A stretch of DNA of 64,000 bases, from NCBI RefSeq assembly GCF_037975245.1, contig NC_092562.1, forward strand, positions 16,610,521 to 16,674,520, read 5' to 3'. A program made the position numbers and the translations under genes. The notes under the pieces were generated by a model. The model made no database searches. It was not told the DNA's origin and saw only the letters and a program-made list of their open reading frames with translations. Origin of the DNA: Apostichopus japonicus (lineage: Eukaryota > Echinodermata > Holothuroidea > Aspidochirotida > Stichopodidae). This document shows, in pieces, positions 53,787-64,000 of the stretch. Positions within the stretch are counted from its first letter, which is position 1; each line of letters opens with the position of its first letter.

Positions 53787-56700
53787 GAAATAAAGGCTTC
53801 AGTCCAGATTCCGACATACAAAGTAGGCTAGGTACATCTAATAGTATGTTGAAAGTTATAGTAGGTCTCGGCTTGTGCTGCTCGCTTGCTTTTATATTAA
53901 ACCACCTCTTTCAATTTGAAGCACCTGTTGAAAACTGAAATGAAAGATATTTAACAGAATGGGACACTTCCCTGTTCACAAATATTTCAGCTGGTTTTTG
54001 AAGTTAATGCAGATGTCAACCAGCTTGTAAATTTTTAAATCTTATATCCAAGTTACATCTTACTTCTATATTATCAAAGCAAAGATCCCCCCCCCCCCTG
54101 CTAAAATTGTCATTCTAAAGTTGAGTTCAACAGCAATTTATTAGCATTTTGGTTTTTTCTTCTGGACCAAATTTGTTAATAAATTGCCACAGGCAAGGTT
54201 TGTTACGACCAATTTTTGGGTGGATATGGCCATTAAAAGACCAGAGTGGGACCCAATGGTGATTAACTTAGTACTCAAAGAACAGTACAAATATGAAGAG
54301 ATTGGGTCTGTTCAGCATTATCAATTTATTTGTTCGTTTATGTGATGATTACTTTGTATATTAAACAAGTTTTTAAAATCTTCTACCAATCTTATCCTAA
54401 CATGCACAAGCAAAACTGTAGAAGCAAATATAACAGTATTGGTTAATACTTGGTTAGGTATTATAAGGTACTGTGACAACATTGTACCATTACTCCATGT
54501 GAACTTCCCGTAGAAATAGCTGTATACGAGTGCCAACTGAGAGTGACAGAAAAGTAACTGAAGAATGTTTAAAACTGCCTAAACATAAAGCATGTTTTTT
54601 TATTAATGAATGTACAAATAGATCTTTGAAAAAAACCTCCAGAAATGTACATTTGAAAGCAGATACAATTGAATACATTTATAAAGTCTTAAATTTATGA
54701 TTGAAATAAAATTCACAGCAGAAATGATTACAGAGAGCATTGGTTTATAAATGACATTCAAAATATTTAAAGACAGGAATGGAATGTTTTTCTTCTTTAT
54801 CATTGGACTAGTTGTTTATATATTTCTTTTCATATTGTCTTGTTAAAGTTTATTGGCATTCTGCAAAAACAAAACACTGCTTCCAAGTTAGAATGATTTT
54901 AATACACACTTAAAATATTTAAAACCAATCTGCTGTTAATCCCCTTATCCCTTTGCTTGAATCTTCCACCCCCACCCCACCACCATAACATCAGGCCTTT
55001 GCAAATTGGTGAGCCCAAAGTTTATTTAGGACCATATGATGAAAACTATAAAAGAATTGACAACCCTCCCCATTTGACCTAGTCTTTAAATCAGAGCTTT
55101 ATTCTAACAACCTGCATTAGACCTACATATCAAACCATTTATCCTGCATCCAACCTGCACTTCAAATCATTTATCCTGCATACAACCTGCACTTCAAAAT
55201 CATTTAATTATTTAAGAACTATTCTAACCAACCGCTTATTCAAATTTTCATAGCTTGCCATTTTCTTTAAAAAAAAAAAATGTTAAAAAGCAGATTTAAA
55301 AATGTGGCTAAAATATCAAGAAGATTTTATGCTGATAAAATATCTCAAGTTAACAGTGAACCGTTCTACTTGCGTAGGGTGAGTAAGAAACAGAAAAGCT
55401 TGAAAATATTTCCAACCGGAAGGTGTGAAAACCAAATGCATGAGAAAGGTATCCCATTATGCTATGTCTCAAAGAATCCTGTGATCCACAACCCATTGTT
55501 GGTTTGCACTGTACTGTAACATTGCACATACAAATGCTATTTGTCTCTATAATGATGTTAAAACAACTACCACAGTTGTTACCAATTATCCAGTACAAAG
55601 CATTCCAATCTATCATTGATAGCATTTATTGCAAGTCTGGCCAATTGGCTGATTGGATTATCCAAACCGCATCTCCTGTGTGTTCAGCAACCAGCCGGAA
55701 TTTTAGTAGCACAAGGTACAACATCATACACAAATGCTTTGACTTCTGTAAATAAGTTCCACAAAAACCATGTCATTATCTTATTAATTTTAAATCTGGA
55801 CATAAAACCAATCATTAAAAGCAGAGCTAAAAGTGAAAAGAAAAAAGATAAGAAAATGAAACTCACAGGAACTAACTTTTGCTAAAATCGTTGAATTTTA
55901 CATCGAAAAAGTGTTTCCTCATCTTTGAGTATTAAAAATTACAAACTTGTGCATCTATATGCACAATTTATGCATGAACCAACACCTACCCTAGCTTTAC
56001 AAACCTTACCTACACATTTTAAAAACTTTATCAAAACAAAAATATTTAAAGTATCTATTTGAAATTCTCTCTAAAACCTTTTTTATTATACAGAAGAGTG
56101 ATTAAAATCCATGTGTTTCACTTATTTATCAACATAAAACAAAAACCAAAAAATGGAGGGGGGGGGAGGGAAGTAAAATATCCATACAATTTATGATCTA
56201 AAAAATGGTTAATTTCAAAAATAGTTTTTTTTTTGTGATTCAAATTTGTACAAAAAGAATGTAATTGACGACAAAGCCATAATTTCTGCAGAGAAAATAT
56301 TTTGGTGAAGAGAAATGAAAAGAATAGAGCAGTTAACAAATATTTAAAACAAAGAGACCAAAAAAAAAAAGGCAGTTGAGGGAGAAAGTGAAACGAGGAG
56401 TTAAAAACTAATAGCGACCTTTGACCTACGTGTAAAGAAGTGATCGAAAAAGGTTAAGAAAGTGTAGTAATAAAAATCTTATTTTGAAAATTAAAATTTT
56501 AGTTAAGTTTATTAGACTTCCCACAGATGTATCATGATCAAAACCAAAGTTTATCCTTCCCATTAAGTAGGGGCTGGGATTAATCCACAAACTTCTCTTC
56601 AAGAACTAATTTCTAAAGCCATGACACATTATAAATAAATTTTATTCAGAAGTTGATTTGGAGGAAAACATTACCTGGCAAACATATGTCTATTCTTGAA

Positions 56701-59213
56701 GCAATAACAAGGGGAAATGGTTACTCTTAAGGTATTGTTTATTCATTTAGCAGAATTATAAACAAACAAACACCTGTCACAACAAACTAATCACACAACA
56801 CAATCAAGAATTGCGGGTAGACTCAAACCCAGCTCGGAATCTCCCTGAAAGAAACAGATTTTTCTTTGGTTCACTGGAAATGATGTCCTTTGTTGAAAAT
56901 TGGTTAATTTTCACACTAGCTAATGTAAACAAAAACAACCCAAAAGTACATATTTCTGCAATTAAGTAAATAGAACTCTAAAAATACATGTCATTAAATA
57001 GAAGATAAAGGATATACTAGATAAATCAAACAGTCATGTCATGTTTAGTGAACACTACTGAAATTTTGTGGATGCCCATTTAAAAGAATTTAAAGAATTC
57101 ATTGAAGGAAAAAAAAAATATGAAGTTCAAGCTACATTAAGTATTGGTCAATTAATACACTGCTCTAATTTTCTAACACTTGTTGGAGCTGAAAATTTGG
57201 CTGCACTGAAAATTTGAAACACAACAAATTTTTATCCATTTTCTCACATGCGTAGATCTCTTTACAATAGAAATTGTAGAAACCAACTTTAGTGCAAAAC
57301 ATCCTAATGTTAGCGAGTAATAGAGTACGACTGACCGGATTTAAGTTTGTTGTAAATTATCCAAGCTTCATAACCAGAACAATTTGATTGCACCAGACTA
57401 GTGATGTTTAATTCCTCACATGAACTTGTAACATTACCAGACTGGTCATGCTTCAGAACTGAAAGTGTCATGGCACCTAGACAGGTGATTCCACAGAACA
57501 TTACCCCGACCCCCCCTCTCCGAACTAACTAATGTGAGGAGGGCAGAAGACAAGTCAATCTACGATATTTCAATCTCTTGCAATATGAAGCAACTCAGAA
57601 TAGAGAAGTCAATTGAAAACAAACCCCCCCTCTCCCCCCCCCCCCCAAAAAAAATTGGAAAAACAAACTTATCCCACTTTAAGATCTGTGACCCTGATTA
57701 TCCTCATTAACCTACTTCTATCTTTTCTTCTATTTATTTATTTTCTTTAACTATCACTTTCTCACGGATAAGCTTAAACTAGCAACGTACAAAGAACACC
57801 AAGAAATAACCTCGCACGACCAACGTCCATATAAAAATACTTGTTCAACGCTACTATAATAGTCTTTATCTTTTAATCGTTATTATTATAATTATAAAAA
57901 AAAAAAAAAAAAGTGAAAAAGAAGTAAGAAAGGCACAGATTTGGCTGAATACTACAGTACTAAAACTTCAGTCTATATATTCCTGAGTGCCAGAGAAAAG
58001 CTTGACAACAATTAGAGTGAAGTTACCACAGCAACAACCTTCGCCTCATGACAGAAGATTAGAAGGGGGGTCTGTGATGCTCCTCAGAGAAACCCCTCTT
58101 CACCATATATCCAATCGGCAAACATTTATTGAATTTTCCTTCATAATACATATATTAATGCTGATGGCAAACACTGGTGCAAATAACAGATATGAATATT
58201 CATATTAACACATATCAGCAAGCTGGAAGTATCAGGAAAGTCTTTGACCAAGCAAAAATCCAGCCTATTTACTCCCTGATGTGTCGCCCGTTTGCCAAGC
58301 TGTGAATTTTAAACAAATTCCAAAAAAGGAAGAAAAAAAACCTTTTACTTTACATTTAGCATAGCACAGAAAGTAGAAGTCATAGTGGATGTAAGGATCC
58401 ACACTGATGCATTGTGAGAGATGAAACCACTCATCAAAGTCCTGTTTGTTCTACTGTAAGGTGTGGATTTATCACATGATGGTTGATTGTTGAGGAATAG
58501 GTTTGGCCGATTTGATCAAAAGTGATTTTGCCGATGAACGAAACTCCTTAGTTGCCAGTACCGCTTGTCACAAAAGCGACGAGACTGTGCCAGGTTCATT
58601 GGCATTGGAGGTCAAATAAAGGTCAAATTTTGTGAAGTTGCATTTCTGTAAGATCTACCGTAAAGCACTGGCTCTAGTCGAATGAATACGCTGGCTCGAT
58701 CTAAAAATGCAAAGAAAAGAAAATATGAAAATGAAAAAGAAAATATTCAATTTCAAAATGGAAACTTTTGGAAAACTTTGGGTGAGAAAAGTTTGTGAGA
58801 TTTGATATACTATATTTAATTTCCCCTTGAAAGGATGATTTTATACCTACAGGCAGAAACTGCACTGGTGATAAAAGTAGTTTAATATAAAGTAAACAGA
58901 ATCGGTTTTTGAGTACATAAAATGTTTCTAAATTGTAAAAACCTTTTTCCATATATTGACTCTGAGGTACATGTGTGGGTTGCTCCTATGAGGGATTGCC
59001 CTGTGCATTAGTAACATTCTTAGAAGCAACACAAAGCACTGGTTCTAACTGAATACATGTTGGCATTAATAGTGGGTGAAGCAGTAAACCTACAGTGCAT
59101 TTATGGTGAAGACAACAATTTGTTATGTTTCCCTGTTATTTCATGAATGTATTCTGGCAGCAGTGCTGTGAGACAAAATAAACATGGCTTTGGTTCTTTT
59201 CATTCTTTCACTT

Positions 59214-59219
59214 TTTATT
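59214..59219 (-). promoter_or_regulatory. Possible minus-strand poly(A) signal
   Basis: TTTATT on the plus strand gives AATAAA on the minus strand, about 630 bases beyond the stop codon of the putative terminal exon at 59848-60017. Confidence 0.3.
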
Positions 59220-59847
59220 ACCAAAATAGACAGAACAAAATAAAGTCTGCAATTTAAATGAAAACACAACGTGTGCAATTGATCTACTGGGTAATTTTAA
59301 TCAATTTCAAGAACACCGTATTACCATATTCTTTCACCCCTCCCCCTCCCCACCCCCCACACTGACACACAAAGTGACAATAATATCTGTCTGAAATTAA
59401 TGATAATTTCATTCCTCACGTTGACCTGCACAACAATTACACCAAATAATGCAAACCAAGACAAAGCCATGCAGAAGACAAAACAATACAATAGCAAGTG
59501 ATATGTGACTAAAAGTCAGAGTTAAGACAAAATCTTACAGTAAATTTTAAGCACCGCCGCCTTTTCTTTGCTACATATTTTCATGCAGGTTAGATTGCTA
59601 TCCGGGTAAAATTATAAAGTAGATTTATCTGGGAAAAGGCATGCAAGGATGGAAACCATGGTAACAAACAACGAAGACCACACAAGTCATGGGGGAAAAG
59701 AGGACAATATTAGATGCTGGGAAGTAGTATAACAAGGGCTTCTTGCAGGGTTTCTCATTGAAAATGGCTCAATACATGTACAGATGGTGAAAACAATAGG
59801 AAACAAATGTGAACCAAATAAGGAAAGAGAAATGAAGGTATTGGTTT

Positions 59848-60017
59848 TTAAGGGCAAATGTCAGAAAACTCCCCACTGGTTCCTAAATCAGTGTGAATGT
59901 TCAGAGAAAGGCTGGTTGGGATTTCAATCGGCACCTGTCTCATAGAGAAAGGCTTCACGCTCTTCATATCAGGATCGATGGAAGAGAATAGGGTGAGGTC
60001 TCGGAATACTTTCAATG
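59848..60017 (-). CDS. Putative terminal exon of the minus-strand gene
   Basis: A strong acceptor (GGTTCCCCTCTCTAG) precedes 60017. The frame entered in phase 1 stays open for 55 codons with balanced composition, e.g. FSSIDPDMKSVKPFSMRQVP and IHTDLGTSGEF, to TAA at 59848-59850. It looks like a real C-terminus, but I do not recognise the protein. The exon at 62113 leaves in phase 0, so at least one exon between them would be needed. A 45-nt candidate (60555-60599, TAG acceptor and GTGAGT donor) is phase 0 and does not by itself resolve this. Confidence 0.4.
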
Positions 60018-60618
60018 CTAGAGAGGGGAACCCAAAACACACTCTCAGAATCATTGTCACAAGAAGAATCTACTGCTTCAAATGTCAACAAGCCTGACAC
60101 AGGTATATATTATCACAGGTCACATTTGCTGGTTTCTAATCAGGGTCTTAATCCTTGAATCAAAATACCTCAAGGACCAATTATTCTTGAATACATGGGT
60201 ACTTGAATACATGGGAGGCTGATAAATTACTCAAGAAATCAACGGATAATAAATAAATAAATGGAACAAACAAACAAACAGACAAGATTGAGCGGCAACA
60301 AAATGTGAACTGTTAAATAAAATGTGAAATAAGACAAAACTGCAAACTTGGTAAAAAGTGATAGAATTGCGGAAAAGAAAATGAAACGATAAGAAAGAGA
60401 GAAAAAACAAAACACAGAACAAACCGGAACTAATAGATTGCACATGCTACGACTGTATATTTATTTTGTAGGGAATTAGGAAACGAAAATCAAAGGTTTG
60501 CTTATTTTGTAAACAGTGTGTTAGGTGATTGCGAGTCCCACGGCTTAAACTCACCCATCTCTCAGTTTGTGTCTGAGAAATCGAGTTGTTTGTCTCGAAC
60601 TAAAAAGCTGTTCAACAA

Positions 60619-61438
60619 TCTGAAACGAATTGTATCACGGATATCAAAGTCTTGTCAAAAAAAAAAAAAAAAAATCAATTTTCAATCACCAGGACTAAAC
60701 TTTTCATAAGTTTTGTTTGATTTTTGGAGCGACAAAGGGGATAGGGGAGGGAGGTCAGAGAGATTGTTCTACAACTATTTCTTATTCTTGAAGAGCTATA
60801 AGCTTCTCTGGTGAAGACAAAATGTTTTAGTGTCACAAATAATTGTTATTTCTGTTGATTTCTTTATATTCAGTCAGTAAAACAAATTTCTGAAACGAAT
60901 TGTATCACGGATATCAAAGTCTTGTCAAAAAAAAAAAAAAAAAAAAAAAAAAATCAATTTTCAATCACCAGGACTAAACTTTTCAAAAGTTTTGTTTGAT
61001 TTTTGGAGCGACAAAGGGGATAGGGGAGGGTGGTCAGAGAGATTGTTCTACAACTATTTCTTATTCTGGAAGAGCTATAAGCTTCTCTGGTGAAGACAAA
61101 ATGTTTTAGTGTCACAAATAATTGTTATTTCTGTTGATTTCTCTATATTCAATCAGTAAAAAAAATTTCTGAAACGAATTGTATCACGGATATCAAAGTC
61201 TCGTCAAAAAAAAAACAAAAAACAAAAATCAATTTTCAATCACCAGGACTAAACTTTTAATAAGTTTTCTTTGATTTTTGGAGCGACAAAGGGGATAGGG
61301 GAGGGTGGTCAGAGAGATTGTTCTACAACTATTTCTTATTCTTGAAGAGCTATAAGCTTCTCTGGTGAAGACAAAATGTTTTAGTGTCACAAATAATTGT
61401 TATTTCTGTTGATTTCTTTATAATCAAACAGTAAAAAA
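60619..61438. repeat. About 270-bp unit in three tandem copies with internal poly(A)
   Basis: CTGAAACGAATTGTATCACG starts at 60620, 60890 and 61169. Units are nearly identical and differ mainly in the length and purity of an internal A run (about 18, 27 and an interrupted 17). The spacing is 270 and 279 bp. It lies between putative exons of the minus-strand gene. Non-coding as far as I can see. Confidence 0.92.
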
Positions 61439-62112
61439 TTCTTAATGCTTTTCCCCTTTTTGCCATTTCCAACTAGCCCCCCACCCCCCCCCCCCCCAAA
61501 CTCACCACCATCTTGAATCTTCCCCAATAACATTCCAAGCATACAAAATATGACCATCTCAAAGAGTACCTATTGTACCAAATTTGGTTCAGAGCATTGT
61601 AATTATTTGTGCTGTGTCTTAGTTTCAATACTACCCTGGTCATCATTTCTGGTATACAGTATCCATTCAAGGATTCATTTTTAGGGTTCCTCAAATTTCA
61701 GTCTCTCGATTTTACATAACAATCACATTTATTTTCCCACAATTGAAGAAGCAACTTTGACAGGTAAAGATGAATGATTGCAATAAAAGTTCAGTTGAAT
61801 TCCCTTGGTTGGGATTTTTTCAGAGAAGACATTGTGAGATACATCGATATGAAAAGAAAAAGCTGTGAATTGTAAATTTTCAAAACACGATAAAGATCAT
61901 GCCCCCTCCCCCCCCCCAATGATAAAACAACAAAGTGACCAGGTATTGCCCTAAAATGGTCGAGAAACTGATTGTTTAACTTTGGTGGAAAAAACAAGCG
62001 TAACAATTTGATTGAATACCGAAAAAACAACAACGATAGCGTAGAATAAACAATGGTTTTAATGGATTAATTAGTCAAAGTTGTAGTACTTGTTTTTCAA
62101 AGTTGAACTTAC

Positions 62113-62194
62113 TGGGGTGTCAGTACTGCGGTGCACAGAGGAAGAAGGACTGTAGTACTCCTCGGCAGTATAATTGGAAGCGAAGCCCGTACTG
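62113..62194 (-). CDS. Putative internal exon, Ser/Tyr-rich, minus-strand gene
   Basis: The acceptor is CACCATACAGCAG, a NAGNAG pair that allows a start at 62194 or 62191. The donor is CCCCA|GTAAGT. Entered in phase 2 it reads STGFASNYTAEEYYSPSSSV then HRSTDTP with no stop, leaving in phase 0. The phase matches the exit of the exon at 63304, and both encode the same kind of low-complexity Ser/Thr/Pro text, as in disordered linkers of cytoskeletal or scaffold proteins. Identity unknown. Confidence 0.5.
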
Positions 62195-62634
62195 CTGTAT
62201 GGTGAGTGAAAGGTACTTGCAAAACATTAAGGTGCACAGTCAAACACACACACAAAACGACGACATGATTTACATATGCAATAGGAGAGAAAAGGAGTAC
62301 ACACATGCACGACAAGAAAGAGCTCTGGGAATATCTCGACAGGGTCACAAATTATGGACTGGTCATTCCATTAAAATGCACAAAACATTCAAAGTACATT
62401 AATGTTACTTTAATCATGCAATGCACACAGAGATGGTGAGCAGAGTGTTCTAATATAATCAAGTATTTCAGTAACCAGGATTCTTTCATTATATTCCAAT
62501 CCATTTATCATATACCGGTGCTTTTTCTCACACTCCAAAATTTTACCAAATTTCTCAAAAGTCATTTAAACCATCTCTAGAGTTATACACAATTTTAGTG
62601 AATAAACTTGAGCACAGCCATTTCCAGGTGAACG

Positions 62635-62699
62635 AGTATGTTCCTCTCGAGGTTAACGAGTATGTTCCTCTCAAGGTTGATGAGTACATGCCTCTATTT
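62635..62699 (+). repeat. 24-bp tandem repeat, about 2.7 copies, frame-preserving
   Basis: GTGAACGAGTATGTTCCTCT recurs every 24 bp, three times with substitutions. On the plus strand it reads VNEYVPLE, VNEYVPLK, VDEYMPLF then TAG. The open frame extends upstream to about 62475 without a Met. It lies between two putative minus-strand exons. Confidence 0.7.
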
Positions 62700-63303
62700 T
62701 AGAAGATGGAAATAGGATTGGAGTTACCATGTACGGAAAAGGAATGAAAGAAGAACAGGGCTCTGTAACATTCCTTGAATTTGGTACCAGTTTGGTAATG
62801 TTTGCACAGACTTTTTGGCTGACTGTACGATACCTTGGTATATTATTCTGTTCTATTGATAACATATTCTCTATTGTCTGGTTTGATATCGAATTAAAGA
62901 CAGAGAGTAAGTAAACAAGATAGAAGGATTCAAGGGGGGGGGGGGTATAGCAAAAGAGACCAAGAAATTTAACGAAAACATACAATTAAAGAGGCTGCAT
63001 TATTAATTACCTTAAAGGACCTTCCATTCTACACTGGACTCGATAGGTTTTCACTCATGTGACCAAATCCACAGTTACCCAAACATGCTATTAGCATATT
63101 ACTCCAGTAACCTTTCGGCTAGACTTGAATAGGCACAATAGGCTGAATGTATTACTGAATTATACCAAACAATCTTGTCCCATGGTAGGAATCAGCATGG
63201 ATTTAACAACATGCGGCTATAGCATTCGGGGGGGGGGGGGGGGATGGGTTTGGAAGAGGTAAGGGAGGTTGTTTCGCTGTTCAGATATGGGTAGTGTGTT
63301 TAC

Positions 63304-63432
63304 CTTTTCAGAGGGGACGTGGTGGGTGTAGCAACGTGCCGAGGGCTCCTTCTGATACCGACCAGACTGGAGGATACCTTGGTGCTCTTGAGGGGGGACG
63401 AGGGTCCAGCCGCACTGGAAGAGGATATCCTG
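63304..63432 (-). CDS. Putative internal exon, Ser/Pro/basic-rich, minus-strand gene
   Basis: The acceptor is GTTTTGTAGCAG, again a NAGNAG pair (start at 63432 or 63429). The donor is GAAAAG|GTAAAC. In phase 2 it reads RISSSSAAGPSSPLKSTKVS then SSLVGIRRSPRHVATPTTSP with no stop, and leaves in phase 2, matching the exon at 62194. Another frame is also open but lacks the matching phase chain. Composition suggests a disordered, phosphorylatable region, perhaps of a microtubule- or actin-linked protein. No family is recognised. Confidence 0.5.
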
Positions 63433-64000
63433 CTACAAAACAGAAACATACAAACAATATGTCAGCATAATAGATGACACAATAGCACAAACCAGCATCT
63501 GTCACATCATGGAATGCCAAATGTGACTAAATTAAGTTGAAAACCAATTCTATAGAATATTGTTGAAGAAAATACAAATTCAACAGCTATCAGTCTACAA
63601 TATGTAAGCTGAATTAACACTTACCCAGGAAGGATAACTAATACAAACAAACTTTCAGATCCAAAAAGAGAGAATAATATTGGTAAATTTACAGGGCATT
63701 GGAGGTATTAAAGAAAATAATGAAAACATTTAAATAGTTTTCTCGCAGAATCTACAGTAGTTCTACTGTACAACTAGTAGTTTGGTTCAGACTTTAGTCC
63801 TAAATATTCTTCATTAAAGGTCTACGGGCACCTATGAACGACACTTACCTAATCGCTCTGATAGGCATTAGAAATCATGGAATTAAACTCCCATCAAAAT
63901 CCATTCAAGATTGACCATTTTACAAGTCCCCCTTTCCTTAATTCTAGTTTTATTTATGAATGAACATAAGCTAATTATGCACAGTGATGATATAAAGAGA
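63433..64000. other. Intron and right edge of the window
   Basis: Apart from the donor at 63848 I see no further exon. The minus-strand gene continues beyond the window. Confidence 0.4.
63849..63868 (-). CDS. Possible short upstream exon of the minus-strand gene
   Basis: A near-consensus donor (GATTAG|GTAAGTG) ends a stretch whose ATG frame (MPIRAI plus two bases) leaves in phase 2, as the next exon requires. It could be an alternative start, or part of an exon using the AG at CCTATCAG (a 9-nt microexon). TGA lies in frame three codons before the ATG. Confidence 0.25.

Larger units (their letters stand above)
51694..59213. other. Long AT-rich interval without recognisable genes
   Basis: I find no splice-bounded coding exon on either strand. 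Small repeats: GGACCACCAGACTGTTCCTTTAA at 52079-52101 looks like a lone end of the 31316-32294 family; palindromic units at 53312-53370; a 26-bp tandem repeat at 53696-53786; a 32-bp duplication at about 55134-55200 (TCATTTATCCTGCAT). C tracts are near 54087 and 57637. Part of it could be an extended 3' UTR of the minus-strand gene, but nothing shows that. Confidence 0.4.

Noticed and set aside
60518-60709. Plus-strand frame with RTKKLFNNLKRIVSRISKS as an exon
   Set aside because: It runs into the first unit of the triplicated repeat and its poly(A), with no donor; the flanking gene appears to be on the other strand.

Overview
The window is eukaryotic nuclear DNA from an animal. Its genes are split by long AT-rich introns with GT-AG borders, there are no operons or Shine-Dalgarno sites, and much of the space is repeats. 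Gene content (a microsomal clan-2 cytochrome P450, a cytosolic thioredoxin, aminopeptidase O) and the mix of TTAA-bounded MITEs, hAT-like elements and many 9-16 bp poly(G)/poly(C) tracts suggest a marine invertebrate, perhaps an echinoderm or other deuterostome. The species is inferred, not shown.

Three complete plus-strand genes can be assembled exon by exon with matching phases. (1) A cytochrome P450, 12094-20476, 9 coding exons, 508 aa. It has an N-terminal anchor, PPGP hinge, WxxxR, AGTDTS, ExxR and the haem-Cys loop. (2) Thioredoxin, 27319-36384, 5 exons, 106 aa, with an intact WCGPC. (3) Aminopeptidase O (M1 family), 42044-50265, 10 coding exons, 866 aa, with HEITH-x18-E. A fourth gene runs on the minus strand at the right edge (about 59.2-64 kb). 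Only Ser/Pro-rich exons and a possible terminal exon can be seen, and I do not recognise it. The three plus-strand genes show no functional link.

Layout. 1-2.5 kb: no genes. 2.5-9.1 kb: a nest of transposons. An old element (2478-9091) was hit by a small element (about 2939-3596) and by a 4118-bp element (4204-8321) with 17-bp perfect terminal repeats and a 3-bp GTA target duplication. A second copy of the host element at 25114-27014 preserves the empty site. The 4.1-kb element carries a decayed, spliced, minus-strand gene with a His/Cys-type N-terminus and a Cys-rich C-terminus. 10.4-12 kb: a foldback element and an hAT-like MITE with a perfect 8-bp duplication. 12-20.5 kb: the P450, with three copies of one TTAA MITE, a triplicated splice acceptor and a relic half-exon in its introns. 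22.5-23.8 kb: a 24-copy, 55-bp minisatellite with a 110-bp higher-order period. 24-27 kb: more elements. 27.3-36.4 kb: thioredoxin, whose 6-kb first intron holds an hAT-like element and a TTAA element. 42-50.3 kb: aminopeptidase O. 50.3-59 kb: AT-rich, gene-free. 59-64 kb: the minus-strand gene with a triplicated about 270-bp unit.

The best leads are the gene-bearing TIR element with its empty-site control, and a repeated hammerhead-ribozyme-like motif. The motif occurs once in a P450 intron and once in an aminopeptidase O intron, each time 60-80 bp before a 3' splice site.
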